Source: Haematobia irritans
Taxonomy: Eukaryota; Arthropoda; Insecta; Diptera; Muscidae
DNA length: 64,000 nucleotides
Direction: 5' to 3'
Assembly (NCBI RefSeq): GCF_050003625.1
Contig: NC_134398.1
Span: 101,103,664-101,167,663, forward strand
Part shown: one piece after another, positions 21,400-32,074 of the stretch
How positions within the stretch are numbered: position 1 is the stretch's first letter
Layout: the number at the start of each line of letters is the position of its first letter
Program-made: the position numbers and the translations under genes
Notes under the pieces: model-generated
The model's database searches: none
The model's input: only the letters and a program-made list of their open reading frames with translations
What the model was told of the DNA's origin: nothing

Positions 21400-21799
21400 T
21401 CAAGAAGGTTCAGCGGTTAAAACTAGAAGTGCCCATATGTAATAGGTACTTTTAGTTAATGTGGTATCACAATGGACTGAATAGTCTAAGTGAGCCTGAA
21501 TCTTAATCGGGCTGCCACTTTAACCTAACCTTGTAGAACTCTGTCCAGATCCCGTAGGATTTAAATATATGTATATGAGAACATAAACCTTTATATATAG
21601 CACCAAACACATTGAACGGATTTGACGTGGTATAGAAAATGTGGATCTACAAAGTGGTGCAGGGTTTAATAAAGTCGGCCCGCCCGACTTTAGACGTTCC
21701 TTATTTATTATTAAATAGAATTATTGGAATGTTTCCGTGGACATACATGAAAGGAAAACATTAATAAAAAGTCAAGAAATTAACTTCGCTATATTAATA

Positions 21800-22202
21800 A
21801 GAGCTCGACCGAAACATTGGCTTCGGCAGTCGACCAAAAATCGATAATCGGCCACGAATCGGCCTTCAACGTCATCAGGCCGATTAACCGACGCCGAAGC
21901 TTTTTTAATAATTTATTTGATATTGATTTGTCCAAATGTTGAATTTGTCAAAACACCCAGTACAAATAAAACGTAAAAAATTATAAAAAATATTTTTTTT
22001 GTCATTATAATATCAAACTACTGGACTGAATTACCTTTTATTGTTGTATTTATGCATTTGTTGACAAAATAGTCTAATATTGAACTAAAACACACCAAAT
22101 TTCTTTAATTACAAATTTGAGGAAAATAATCGGCTTCGGCCGATTATTGCTTTTTTTTGCCGAACATCGGCTTCAGCAAAAAACCCGCTTCGGTCGAGCT
22201 CT
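21800..22202. mobile_element. MITE with AGAGCTCGACCGAA termini
   Basis: The terminal inverted repeat AGAGCTCGACCGAA is at both ends. The interior is rich in CGGCTTCGG / CGGCCGATTA words, which stand out as GC-rich against the surroundings. It has no ORF, and AT-rich flanks obscure the target duplication. Confidence 0.6.
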
Positions 22203-22289
22203 AATATTAATTCTTAACATTAAATCAAAAAATGTTCACAAAAGTATTCGTCGCATCAGTAATCACATTGTATGAGACAGTATTTTGGT

Positions 22290-22650
22290 CCACTTAGTAT
22301 TTGGTATGGTGCCCTTTTTTTGCGCAAATGGCTTCCAGTCGCCTTGGCATCGACTCTACCAATTTTCGACACGTTTCTTGAGAGATTTTGCCCCATTCTT
22401 CCTGAACACTTTTTAAGGGTTGCCTTAGATGAAATTTGGTTTTGTCTGTTCCACGATCCCAAATGAGACCCAACTTTTTAATGGGGTTGGTATCTGGGCT
22501 TTGCGGTGGCGTTTTGATGTATTTGGTGTTGTGAAGGAGCCATATTTTCACACCCAAGCCGTGTGTTTTGGGTCGTTGTCTTGTTGGAACAAGACTCTAT
22601 CTCGGAATCCAATTTTAAGCAGCGCTGGAATGAAGATTTTCTTTCTTTTT
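22290..22650 (-). pseudogene. Tc1-type transposase C-terminal fragment
   Basis: The minus strand encodes FIPALLKIGFRDRVLFQQDN with DPKHTA (second catalytic aspartate region of DD34E Tc1 transposases). A TGA follows, then PQSPDTNPIKKLGLIWDRG (normally NPIENLW; the catalytic glutamate position is altered to K), EEWGKIS, LVESMPRRLEAI and KGHHTKY. The stop and the changed acidic residue mark it as inactive. The N-terminal half is missing. Confidence 0.7.
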
Positions 22651-22768
22651 TTACTTATTTTATTTAATGTTTAGAATTAATACAGGGAAGTTAATTTCTT
22701 TACTCTTTATTTACGTTTTTCTTTTATGTATGTCCATGAAAACATTTCAATAAAACTATTTAATAAAA

Positions 22769-23069
22769 ATGTTAAACGCCAAAAAAATACATTTGATTTG
22801 AAGAAAGCAAAAAACGAATTCTTTTGTGAATCACTTTATATACTACATTACAAGAAATGTTGGTATAAAGCTTTTAATTAAGCTGCATACAGAGAAAAAT
22901 GTGTCAAGTAATAAAATAAAAACAAAACAAAAATGGCTGTCCACTGCGCGATTTGGTTATGCAAAATTAAGCTGAGTACTATGTTCAGTTTTCAAGGTGA
23001 AAACCAGCTTATTTTCACGGTTACTTTTTTTTAATCAATTTCGAAATATGAAATGGTTCGCAATCAATA
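22769..23069. other. AT-rich spacer, nothing recognised
   Basis: No gene, RNA or repeat end that can be supported. It ends at the TA dinucleotide (23068-23069) used by the mariner fragment. Confidence 0.4.
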
Positions 23070-23366
23070 AAGGGTGATACGGTCAAAATTTGGTCAATAT
23101 AAACTTGACGTATTTCTTTCAATTTTGCATTTAAAAAACCTGAACACCCCTCATTTTGAAGGTGTGTGTGTAGAATGTTGTTCCTATTTTGATTTTGGAA
23201 TTCACTCTTCAGTTGTCAAAATGCCGTCCAAGCAAGAAGAGCAGCGTATCAAAATTTTGCTCGCGCATCGCGAAAATCCGAGCTACTAGCACACAAAGCT
23301 GGCAAAATCGCAAAAAGTTGCCAAATCAACCGTTACAAATGTAATTAAAGTGTTTGGGGAACGTTT
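23070..23366 (+). mobile_element. mariner (DD37E-type) 5' fragment
   Basis: It starts AAGGGTGATACGGTCAAAAT after a TA and matches the left end of the element at 52694. It contains the transposase ATG at 23221 and the first ~22 codons, then TAG at 23287-23289, and further homologous sequence to GGGGAACGTTT. It breaks off at 23366, where copia sequence begins. Only the N-terminal helix-turn-helix region is present, so it is dead. Confidence 0.85.
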
Positions 23367-24487
23367 TTTGGGTCGTGTAATTTGAGCTATGAACAAAAGA
23401 CTTCCCACAGCTTGCATATAAGGGGCAATCTCCATTTCTTTTTTTAGCTTCATCGGATGGACACATTTCCGAAGAAATCTTTTGACCAATATCCATAGGT
23501 GTTGCCACAGCTTTGCAGGCATTCTTATTAAAACGATTTAATATCTCTTCTATGTATTTTGTCTGGTCTATTTTAATAGTTCCATTTTCTTTGTTGTAGG
23601 TTATTCTCATGCCCAGATCTTTCGTCTTGAAATTTGATGCCAATTCTTCCTTTACACGTTTGAGAATGTCGACATCATTACAAAATATTAAAACGTCATC
23701 CACATAAATGCCTACATATAACATTTTGTCGTCGACCACACAATGGTACACACACTGGTCAACTTCACTTCTCTGCAGACCAAACTTTAACAATACCTCG
23801 TTCAGCTTCTTTTTCCAAACGCGACATGATTGCTTGAAACCATACAGGGATTTCTTTAAGGCACATACTTTACCACTGCCATCATCAAAACCTTGTGGTT
23901 GCCTCATAAAGATCTCTTCTTCTAGGTCGCCGTTTAAGAAGGCCGTCACTGCATCAAGTTGATGTATAATAAGTTTGTGTTTCGCCGTAAGAGCAAAAAG
24001 GAAACGCAAAGGTGTGTAACGAACTACAGATGCGAAAGTATCTTCGTAGTCCACTCCTTTTTGTTGACAACAACGCTTTATTACCAATCTTGCTTTGTGA
24101 CATACTTCATGTCCATTGGCATCAACTTTAGTTTTGTACACCCACTTACAATCTATGCCTCGTTTTCCTTTTGGCAGATCGGTCAAGTACCACGTTTCAT
24201 TGGTTGTAAGTGAATCCATTTCCATAATCATTGCCGCTTTCCATACATCGGCCTGTGTTGATGCAACGGCTTCGTTGTAGTTTTCTGGGACGACGTTCCA
24301 ACTTTGACCGCTTGTTTCGGTGACGCATAAATTATACCTTCTACGCGGTCTTGTCGCAATTCTTTCCGAACGTCCTTTTGGCTGACTGTTGTTAGATGTT
24401 CCATCATTGTCGCTTTCACCAGTGCCACTATTTTCAAGTGCGTCTTCAAAACTCTCGTCTTCTTCGAAACTAATAAAATCGTCTTCG
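23367..24487 (-). pseudogene. copia 1 reverse transcriptase (RVT_2) fragment
   Basis: The frame is continuous from the LINE junction at 24487 to the mariner junction. It contains the linker, then DLPKGKRGIDCKWVYKTKVD, KARLVIKRCCQQKGVDYEDT, QLDAVTAFLNGDLEEEIFM, LYGFKQSCRVW and YVDDVLIFCND (the YVDD catalytic site), and ends after NRFNKNACKAVATPM. Two variant residues (KRCCQQ for the usual KGCSQ, FKQSCRVW for LKQSPR.W) suggest decay. RNase H is lost. Part of a broken polyprotein, so not functional. Confidence 0.85.
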
Positions 24488-26038
24488 TCTTAGGTTAGGT
24501 TAGGTTAAAGTGGCAGCCCGATTAAGATTCAGGCTCACTTAGACTATTCAGTCCATTGTGATACCACATTACCTAAAAAGTACCTATTACATATAACCGC
24601 TGAACCTTCTTGATTATTTTTCTTTGTTGAACCAACCAGATTGTTCCAAAAACATTAGCAGACTGCTTAAGTTAACGTTTTCCAGATCCGCCAGTAATCT
24701 GAAGCTATATGCTCCTAAAAGTTGCTTGCGCTTTACACAAAATGCAGGACACTCACACAAGAGGTGTTTAATTAATTCCTTTTCCTCCGCATCATGACAG
24801 CTCATACAATAGTCATTATACTTCGCGCCTATAGTTTTTGCAAAATCGCCTATCAGACAGCGACTCGTTATAGCAGATATCAGGAGTGATATCTGACGTC
24901 TCGAGAACACTAGCATATCTAGTGTGCAGTTTAAGTTTAAATGGGGCCATATTTGCTTGGTGTCGTTACAGCCCTTGCAATTCTCCCATCGAACATTTGC
25001 CATCATAACAGCCTTCTCACGCAGCATGAGCTTGCAGGTAGCCAGGGGCATACCAACAGATTCTAGTTCCCCTGGAATATGTAAGGTAGTCCCTAGCCTT
25101 GCCAACTCATCCGCTTCGCAGTTCCCCGGTATGTTCCTATGGCCAGGCACCCATATTAGGTGAATATTGTACTGCTCAGCCATCTCATTGAGAGATTTGC
25201 GTCAGTCGATGACCGTTTTCGAGTTAAGGAACACAGAGTCCAAGGATTTTATTGCAGGTTGACTGTCTGAGTATATATTAATGCCCACATTTTTTGGAAC
25301 ATTACTTCTCAGCCAATTCGCCACCTCTCTTATTGCTAATATTTCAGCCTGAAAAACACTACAGTGATTAGGTAATTTTTTCGCTATTCGAAGTTCAGAT
25401 CATTAGAATATACTCCGAAACCCAATTGTCCATCCAATTTGGAGCCATCAGTGTAGAAATCTATATATTCTTTATTCCCCGGGGTCTGTGTGCACCACGC
25501 CTCACTGTTGGGAATTAGAGTCTCAAACTTTTTGTCGAAAAGTGGACTCGCCAAAGTGTAATCCACTACTTTAGGCACATCTGGCATTATTTTGAGGACC
25601 GAACTGTGACCGTAACTTTTTTCCGACCACAGCGATAGCTCGCGCAACCGTACAGCCGTTGTTGCACCTGACTGTTTGGCCAAAATGTCTAAAGGCAATA
25701 CATGCAGCATGACATTAAGGGAATCTGTTCCTGTCTTACTGAATGCGCCTGAGATACCCAAGCACGTCATACGCTGAACTTTATCTAAACTTGTCGGTTG
25801 CTGAAGTGCCGGCCACCAGACTACAACACCATATAGTATTATAGATCTAACCACTGCCGTGTATAGCCAATGCACAATTTTTGGTTTTGGTCCCCACTTT
25901 TTTTCCTATTGCCTTTTTGCACGAGTACAAAGCTACCGTTGCTTTTCTCGCCCTTTAATATTAAGCTTAAAGTTCAGCTTCCTGTCCAAAATAACGCCAA
26001 GGTATTTTGCACACTCACCAAAGGGAATTTCAATACCC
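24488..26038 (-). mobile_element. LINE A copy 3, strongly 5'-truncated
   Basis: The tail (TTAGG repeats on the + strand) begins at about 24488, and the conserved 3' end is at 24500-24600. It begins inside the RT domain, at the block reading SLGGIEIPFGECAKYLGVIL. That end joins the AACCT tail of LINE B without a gap. Length about 1.55 kb. Confidence 0.85.
24611..26038 (-). pseudogene. LINE A copy 3 ORF2 C-terminal part (thumb, RNase H, CCHC)
   Basis: It contains GVILDRKLNFKLN, then after small frame breaks LYTAVVRSIILYGVVVWWPA and FYTDGSKLDGQLGFGVYS. Further along are IWVPGHRNIPGNCEADELAR and the final CHDAEEKELIKHLLCECPAF. Frameshifts lie near 25.38 kb and 25.9 kb, with a stop at the HW/LDCR junction near 25.2 kb. 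It cannot code for an active enzyme, but the RNase H active-site residues are still visible. Confidence 0.8.
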
Positions 26039-26678
26039 CCTAAGGTTAGGTTAGGTTGTAGAGGGGGACATCTATGTTCTTGTATTGATGCCCACTTAGA
26101 CCAGTATAGGTCCATTGTGATCCCTCTATGTGATTTTGCAATCTTTCTCCTTCCGATGCGGCCGCTTTGTCCCAGAAACTTCCACCTGCTCGTTCTCTTT
26201 GAAAGAAATCTCAGAATAACAAACCAGAGGCCCTGATGAATGCAAGTATGTTCCGTAAGCTGCACTCCCGCAGATCAGTGAGAGCCTGAAAGAAAAAGGA
26301 GCCCAGTATCTTGTTTCTTCTAAAGGATAAAGCTGGGCACTGATACAGGAAGTGGTACGAGTCCTACGTAACTTCCGGGTCCAGGCACCATCTACAGATA
26401 TCATCGTCTTTAAGTCCTATTCTTACCATGTGTTTCCCAAGTGTGTTGTGTCCTGTTATGATACCAATCAATGGCCGTAATTCCTCTCTGTTCATCGACA
26501 ACAAAATTTCACAGTTCCTACGTTTCTTTTCATCCCATATCAACTTGGTTTGCTCGCAACCATCCGAAGAGACCCAGCGTCTTCGCCATTGCTCATCATA
26601 TTTAACCTCTATCCTGTAATGATAAGAAGATACTGGAGGAAAACCGTCCGCTAGGACGTTGTTCGTTCCACGAGCACC

Positions 26679-27272
26679 CTACTTAGCCAGCACATCCGCT
26701 TTCTCATTTCCTATTATCCCATAGTGCCCAGGTACCCAGCGCAGAGTTATATTATGCTGTTCAGTGAGAGCCTTGAGTTCTCGACGACAGCGGCTGACTA
26801 CACTAGACCTTATGTCAGCCCTGCACAATGCCTTTATAGCTGCCTGGCTGTCGATGAAGAAGTTGATATCGCTTCTGAATAACGGCCTCATCAACAGCGA
26901 CTCAGCAGCCTTTGCGATCGCAGAAATCTCAGCCTGAAAAATACTGCAATCACTATCCAGCGTGTAAGACTCCCTTATTCCTAGTTCACTACAATAGACT
27001 CCGCTGCCCGTTCCTTCCTCCATCTTTGATCCGTCCGTATACTTGTTCAGGGTTCCGAAGGGTATCCTCCTGTCTTCACACTCCCCCATACTTGGTATAA
27101 TGTATGTCGGTTTGTGATGATAAACATGCTCCATGGCCATATGGTCCGTCTCTCTATACTGCCCGGCCAGAATTTCAGTATGCCTGCAGGCTGTCCTCTC
27201 CAGCGTGTTCAAGCTCCTAAGTCTCAGAAGTGTCAGTTCAGCCGTCTTCCTTACGTGTATCCAAACGGTCAA
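26679..27272 (-). pseudogene. LINE B RNase H domain
   Basis: It reads LNKYTDGSKMEEGTGSGVYC, IFQAEISAIAKAAESL, NFFIDSQAAIKAL and LRWVPGHYGIIGNEKADVLA. The D-E-D-D catalytic set of RNase HI is intact here. Upstream of the thumb-like segment the ORF2 is deleted. The C-terminal part continues with a broken frame to about 26126. The frame overlaps the end of ORF1 by 35 nt at the deletion joint. Confidence 0.75.
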
Positions 27273-27900
27273 CCTTCCTATCAGCTGTTGGAAGATCTGG
27301 ATTGCATCGTTTCAGAATATTTAAATTAGATTCAGGGTCAGAAGGGTTTGCATGTATCCACGCATGTGCTCTAGTTCTAGCCGGTATGGCTTTCTTCTGG
27401 ACTAACTTTAGAGCAGCTCCTTCCCAAACTTCACCAATTAGTATCAGAGCAGCTTTAAAACATTCTATAGACCTCTGCTCCTCAAATGCGACTAGCTTAA
27501 ATCGTCCTTGATACCAACCAGCCTCTTGGTGTCGAGGATCTGGGCCTGGAAACTTTTCCAGCACCTGTGAGTAGACGACAGACAGAGCATTCTCAATTTC
27601 CCCCATTTTTGCTTTGGAACCATACCGTCCAATGCTCCTTTATTAATGATAGCCATCACAAGGCTGTCAACTGAGGCGAACGATCTTTGAACCCTTTTGG
27701 AGGAAGGCAGCTCATTCGGCGATCGTTCCCTTTTTCCAGTCTCAAGAATTCCTTGAGCCCATTTTAAGGAATCGCTTTGTTTAGCCGACAGCGTGCTTGG
27801 GTCGACTGATCCTAACTTCTTTAAGATAAACAAAGCATTTCTGCGTTCCTTGAATCTCCTTCGTGAGGTATTACCTCCTTTTGATGTCGTTACCTTAGAA
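27238..27900 (-). pseudogene. LINE B ORF1 (DUF4780-like) with frameshift
   Basis: The N-terminal part (27492-27833 frame) includes FILKKLGSVDPSTLSAKQSD. The frame changes near 27600 and then reads WYQGRFKLVAFEEQRSIECF, ILIGEVWEGAALKLVQKKAI and NPDLPTADRKVDRLD. This is homologous to LINE A ORF1 at 36609-37307 and extends further upstream than that copy. ORF1 proteins of this type are presumed RNA-binding chaperones of the LINE RNP. A frameshift makes this copy defective. Confidence 0.7.
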
Positions 27901-27911
27901 AAAGTTCGACT

Positions 27912-28785
27912 TGTCAGAGTGTCGCCACTACGGGAGAGATCGGATTAGAATTTTCTTGTTCAAAGGTACGTATCTGGTTTATGTATTCTATAAAGACCAC
28001 ATCTCGACTTGTGACGATTTTCTTGGTAACCGGATCTTGCAACCTGTACGCCTTACTTTCGCTGCTATATCCCATAAAAAAATATTCTTTGGAGTTAGCT
28101 TCCAGCTTATAACGTTTTTGTTTTGGTATATGTACGAAAGCTCTGCTCCCGAAAACGCGTAGATGATTTAAATTTGGCTTTCTACCAGACCACATCTCTT
28201 CAGGGCTGTTCTCGTTACCTCGACAGGGTACATGATTTATGAAATAGACTGAAGTTATTGCAGCCTCCGCCCAGTATACTTCATTTAAATCGGCATCTAA
28301 CAACATGCACCGTACTCGCTCCATAATAGTGCGGTTTATGCGCTCCGCCACGCCGTTTTGTTCTGGCGTATATGTTGCTGTTTTTTGATGACGTATACCT
28401 GAGTCCTCCAGAAAAAAATATTGCCCGTGTATTCTGTGCCATTATCAGTTCGAAAATTTTTTTATTTTGGCATTACATTGCTGTTCGTCAAATTTTTTGA
28501 ATTTTTTAAATTCTTCGAAAACGTCTGATTTTCGCTTAATGGGCACACAAATACTTTTCGTGAATAATCATCGACGAAAGTTAGTAAAAAAATTGTTTCC
28601 AGAAAATGATTTTGTCCTCAGAGGACCCATAACATCAGAATGGACAACTTCTAGTAAATTTTCAGCACGATGGCCTCTCTCCTGGAACGATGAACGTGTT
28701 TGTTTTCCTTTTATACACTACACATTTATGGCCTATATTTCCATCTCCACATTTCACCCCGTCGGCTGTTTTTATACACCCAGAG
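27912..28785 (-). pseudogene. copia 1 integrase fragment
   Basis: Reading from the right: KCVVYKRKTNTF, a GHRAENLLEV-like stretch in another frame, then GTEYTGN, GIRHQKTATYTPEQNGVAER and INRTIMERVRCMLLDADLNE. The C-terminal part ends NQIRTFEQENSNPISPVVAT and a TGA. The GTEYTGN and VAERINRT blocks lie in different frames, with an indel in an A-run near 28415. These are the DDE core and C-terminal domain of copia integrase. The copy is inactive. Confidence 0.8.
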
Positions 28786-29574
28786 AAATGGTTGGTTGCA
28801 ATTCGATAATTACAATGAGGAAATGATGTCAGTAACTTATTTTTTGTTACAAGAACAATGTTTTGATTATTTTCCCCATTATACATTCAACACGACCATA
28901 ACAAAGTTCACAGGATCAAAACGAAATTCCCATAACCATTCTATTGGTTACAATAACCAATGCCGATAAATTTGGTTTTATGCTGCATAAAATTGTTGAG
29001 CTAACCACCAGCATAGTGAGATCTACATCATGGGAATCAACAAATGGTTGGTACAACCAAAAGTTGAGTATACTAATAGAATCTTAGTTCAATTATAGGA
29101 CGGGCGTAAGGTAGTTGTTGCAACAAATAAATATTTATATCAACATCGACATGGTAAATGGTATGACGCTACAAAATTTGCAAAACGGGGAACAGCATTT
29201 ACTTGATAATAGTCCGCAATACATTGAATAAAGTTGATCCCATAGAAAAGAAGTTGCCTTCAGGTAAGTATCACACCGATTTATAAAAAAGGAATATTAC
29301 AAAAGTTTCCATAAAAATTGCAGGCTTCATACACGAACAAACACAAATACTTTTTACGGCAAACGAGCTTTTTTTATTGTATTAAGAATACAGGAAGAGT
29401 CTAAGTCGATCTGTATTTATATCTAGAGGCTTAAGGAAGAAATTTCTGGCAAGTATATATTGAATTAGGTTCTGTAGTTTGACCACATAATTGCAACCTA
29501 ATAGCCATCTTTCATTGGTATACAAACATTACCCATAAAAAATTGTAAATTGTAATGTAAATTGATCTCACATT
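28786..29574. other. unassigned insertion in copia 1
   Basis: It begins TACACCCAGAGAAATGG, which resembles the CACCCAGAAAAAAG terminus of the CAC elements. No matching right terminus was found. No coding sequence is recognised. Small ORFs on both strands (28700-28969, 28662-28886) partly reflect the copia integrase. Confidence 0.35.
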
Positions 29575-30592
29575 GATGACAACAGCGTGAGTGTGCGTGA
29601 TTAACAAACCAAAATGTCGTGCGTGAGCGTGAGTCACGAAAATAATATCTTCGTGAGTGTGCGTGAGTAAAGAATTACACTCACGAAAATATTCCTGCTC
29701 TCCAACATAAAACGCTTAAGAGTTAAATGCAATTACAATTTTAGTGACACCTGGGATGTTAAGAGTTTAATAACACTCTCGATTTTAATAATGCTCATGT
29801 TTTCAGACACTTCGGTAAGGTAAATTAATCATAAAATTATTCGTGAGTCACGATATTTTTCGTGAGTCACGGTATTTTTCGTGAGTTACGACGTTTTCGT
29901 GCGTGAGTGTGCGTGAGTACAAATTTTCTTTTCGTGAATGTGCGTGAGCGTGAGTCCTACCAAAAAATATCGTGCGTGAGTGTGCGTGAGTATGATTTTT
30001 CAGTCGTGAGTGTGCGTGAGTAAACTATTAGTCACGTGCACACCTCTATTTGGCTCACGTACACCTGTATATTTTCAAAATCTTACAATTTCATTTGAAC
30101 CAAGTGCTTGAGAAGTCCAACTTTTCGGGTGAGACCGGTATCCTCAAAAGCCTTCATGAGTGCGTCCCAGGCATTTTTAGCTGTTTTCGCATTGGCAATA
30201 TGTGCAAAATTTGTTGCCTCGATCATGAGAATTATTTCTACAAATGCCCTCTCATCTAAAGCCTTTAGCTCTGCACCTTCCATTGGGCCGTTTGCTACAA
30301 TGCTCCATGCTACAATGCTCCATGCCGCTTCCAGATGTCAAAATTTTCTCTACCTCGTAATTTGTCGAATGGGAAAGACAAATTACTTGAAGCCATCTTA
30401 AAGAATTGTTTCTCGCGAAAATTTCACAAAATACGTTCTTTTTCTTTTTAACAGTTTATAAAACTAAATTTCAAACACGCGTGGCCTGGGCCCATAACCT
30501 GTTAGTTTGGTGGTTGAAAAAGAACTGTAATATTTATTCAATTTCTCATTACATATCTTCTTACACTTAGTGATATAATATAACGACGAACA
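29575..30592 (-). repeat. segmental duplicate (copy 1) of hAT MITE part, copia gag N-terminus and LTR
   Basis: It is nearly identical to 31180-32163 with small indels: an extra 6 bp in the CGTGAG-rich part, an extra GTGAGTGTGC unit, and an extra 15-bp repeat of GCTCCATGCTACAAT near 30302. Both copies contain the same partial gag frame (30083-30283 and 31673-31873) and primer site (30486-30499 here). It lies between the protease and integrase pieces. Confidence 0.8.
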
Positions 30593-30870
30593 GAAAGCAA
30601 ATTTACCGCCATTTGTGGAACATATTCAACATCTCTTATGAATGCATTCGTCTTTTTTTATCAGACTGCAAAACCACACGCACATCTCCAGAACATTCGA
30701 TCGGCATTTTCCCTCTGTTTGTAATAACAAAATGTCTCTCAGCTACTCTCTTAGAATTTTGCAATATGTTCTTGGTATTTGTCAGATGTGATGTGGCTCC
30801 TGAGTCTATGAACCATTCGTGTATGTTGTTGTGACGTTCCCCGGTAAAGAAGTTGAAAACAAAGATGCTG
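30593..30870 (-). pseudogene. copia 1 protease region
   Basis: The minus strand reads FFTGERHNNIHEWFIDSGAT, then SHLTNTKNMLQNSKRVAER and CSGDVRVVLQSD. The DSGATSHLT motif is the retropepsin active site of Ty1/copia elements. It follows the gag C-terminal part and is cut off at 30592 by the duplicated segment. Confidence 0.8.
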
Positions 30871-31102
30871 CTAAGGAACTTTTCTCATCTCCGTTATTCT
30901 TACTGGACAATCAAATTTTGCATCTTGTAAAAGCAAATTCTTTACTACGTCAACGCTTAATTTGGATTTTGAATTTTCCACTGCCATAACAAGTGGTGTA
31001 AATTCATCGGACAAACCCGCCAGCATTAGTGATGCAACCAATTCATCATCCAAATATAAGCCTGATTGTTGTACTTTCAGTGACATCATTATGATTTGGC
31101 TC
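30871..31102 (-). pseudogene. copia 1 gag C-terminal part
   Basis: It encodes MMSLKVQQSGLYLDDELVAS and LMLAGLSDEFTPLVMAVENS, typical of the UBN2/Gag domain of copia. It continues the gag frame interrupted by the hAT MITE, which lies immediately to the right with duplicated TTTGGCTC. No zinc knuckle is visible before the protease, so sequence has been lost. Confidence 0.75.
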
Positions 31103-31646
31103 TAGAGGTGTGCACGTGACACGAAATTGTCGTGACTCACGAACATTTTCGTGATTCGTGCGTGAGTCGTGAGTCACGCTGATGACAACAGCGTGAGTGT
31201 GCGTGATTAACAAACCAAAATGTCGTGCGTGAGTCACGAAAATAATATCTTCGTGAGTGTGCGTGAGTAAAGAATTACACTCACGAAAATATTCCTGCTC
31301 TCCAACATAAAACGCTTAAGAGTTAAATGCAATTACAATTTTAGTGACACCTGGGATGTTAAGAGTTTAATAACACTCTCGATTTTAATAATGCTCATGT
31401 TTTCAGACACTTCGGTAAGGTAAATTAATCATAAAATTATTCGTGAGTCACGATATTTTTCGTGAGTCACGGTATTTTTCGTGAGTTACGACGTTTTCGT
31501 GCGTGAGTGTGCGTGAGTACAAATTTTCTTTTCGTGAATGTGCGTGAGCGTGAGTCCTACCAAAGAATATCTTGCGTGAGTATGATTTTTCAGTCGTGAG
31601 TGTGCGTGAGTAAACTATTACTCACGTGCACACCTCTATTTGGCTC
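31095..31646. mobile_element. hAT-type MITE, CGTGAG-rich, 8-bp TSD
   Basis: The element is 31103-31638 (536 bp). Inverted termini are TAGAGGTGTGCACGTGA, and TTTGGCTC is duplicated exactly at 31095-31102 and 31639-31646. An 8-bp duplication plus TAGAGGTGTGCAC-like ends indicate hAT. The interior is dominated by CGTGAGTGTGCGTGAG and CGTGAGTCACG words in many overlapping copies, giving repeated half-sites. It interrupts copia gag. Confidence 0.85.
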
Positions 31647-31971
31647 ACGTACTCCTGTACATTTTCAAAATCTTACAATTTCATTTGAACCAAGTGCTTG
31701 AGAAGTCCAACTTTTCGGGTGAGACCGGTATCCTCAAAAGCCTTCATGAGTGCGTCCCAGGCATTTTTAGCTGTTTTCGCATTGGCAATATGTGCAAAAT
31801 TTGTTGCCTCGATCATGAGAATTATTTCTGCAAGTGCCCTCTCATCTAAAGCCTTTAGCTCTGCACCTTCCATTGGGCCGTTTGCTACAATGCTCCATGC
31901 CGCTTCCAGACGTCAAAATTTTCTCTACCTCGTAATTTGTCGAATGGGAATGACAAATTACTTGAAGCCAT
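31647..31971 (-). pseudogene. copia 1 gag N-terminal part
   Basis: The ATG at 31971 starts MASSNLSFPFDKLRGRENFD. A small deletion then shifts frame near 31900, after which it reads WSIVANGPMEGAELKALDER, FAHIANAKTAKNAWDALMKA and EDTGLTRKVGLLKHL. This is the copia Gag (DUF4219/UBN2) start. It is duplicated at 30057-30396. Confidence 0.75.
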
Positions 31972-32060
31972 CTTAAAGAATTGTTTCTCGCGAAAATTTC
32001 ACAAAATACGTTCTTTTTCTTTTTAACAGTTTATAAAACTAAATTTCAAACACACGTGGC

Positions 32061-32074
32061 CTGGGCCCATAACC
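32061..32074 (-). other. copia 1 primer-binding site
   Basis: The minus strand reads GGTTATGGGCCCAG, the internal initiator-tRNA-Met complement typical of copia, directly after the LTR end. A duplicate is at 30486-30499. Confidence 0.8.

Larger units (their letters stand above)
17469..21542 (+). mobile_element. LINE A copy 1, 5'-truncated
   Basis: The element is about 17481-21530. The target duplication is TTGTAGAACACT at 17469-17480 versus TTGTAGAACTCT at 21531-21542, one mismatch. It starts inside ORF1 and ends with a conserved 3' segment (GTGGTATCACAATGGACTG at 21461) and the tail TAACCTAACC. ORF2 carries one in-frame stop. The family is a non-LTR retrotransposon of the I/LOA/R1 group, judged by the APE endonuclease, RT and RNase H domains plus a C-terminal zinc motif. 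Confidence 0.9.
16535..21708 (+). mobile_element. DINE-1-like repeat D2, copy 2, split by LINE A
   Basis: It opens with CACTGCGCCACACTGTGGAA and contains GAGTCGATCTAGCCATGTCC and three or four units of the CTCCCATATATATC array. It resumes at 21531 (TCTGTCCAGATCC) and ends GTCGGCCCGCCCGACTTT near 21690-21708. LINE A copy 1 is inserted between, with a 12-bp duplication. It is otherwise like the complete copy at 7587-8945. Confidence 0.65.
21712..22768. mobile_element. Tc1-like element with ~80-bp inverted ends
   Basis: Sequence at 21712-21793 (TTAAATAGAATTATTGGAAT, GTGGACATACATGAAAGG, AGAAATTAACTTC) is repeated in inverse at 22675-22768 with scattered differences. Between them are a MITE (21800-22202) and a broken Tc1 transposase reading on the minus strand. 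Outer ends are not sharply defined. The long inverted repeats resemble those of some Tc1 subfamilies, but the assignment rests mainly on the transposase fragment. Confidence 0.5.
26039..27911 (-). mobile_element. LINE B, internally deleted
   Basis: A second, related non-LTR family. Its 3' end has ATCACAATGGAC, GTCTAAGTGGGC and an AACCT tail, like LINE A. ORF1 (upstream) joins RNase H directly, so the endonuclease and RT are deleted. It sits head-to-tail with LINE A copy 3 inside copia. The 5' end at about 27911 is set by the resumption of copia integrase sequence. Confidence 0.7.

Noticed and set aside
22272..22674. two + strand ORFs of 64 and 81 aa
   Set aside because: They are antisense to the Tc1 transposase fragment, which shows clear family motifs on the minus strand.
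29575..30050. CGTGAG-rich direct repeats looked briefly like a CRISPR or telomere-type array
   Set aside because: Repeats are 6-10 bp, overlapping and in both orientations, and lie within a hAT MITE bounded by TIRs and an 8-bp duplication.
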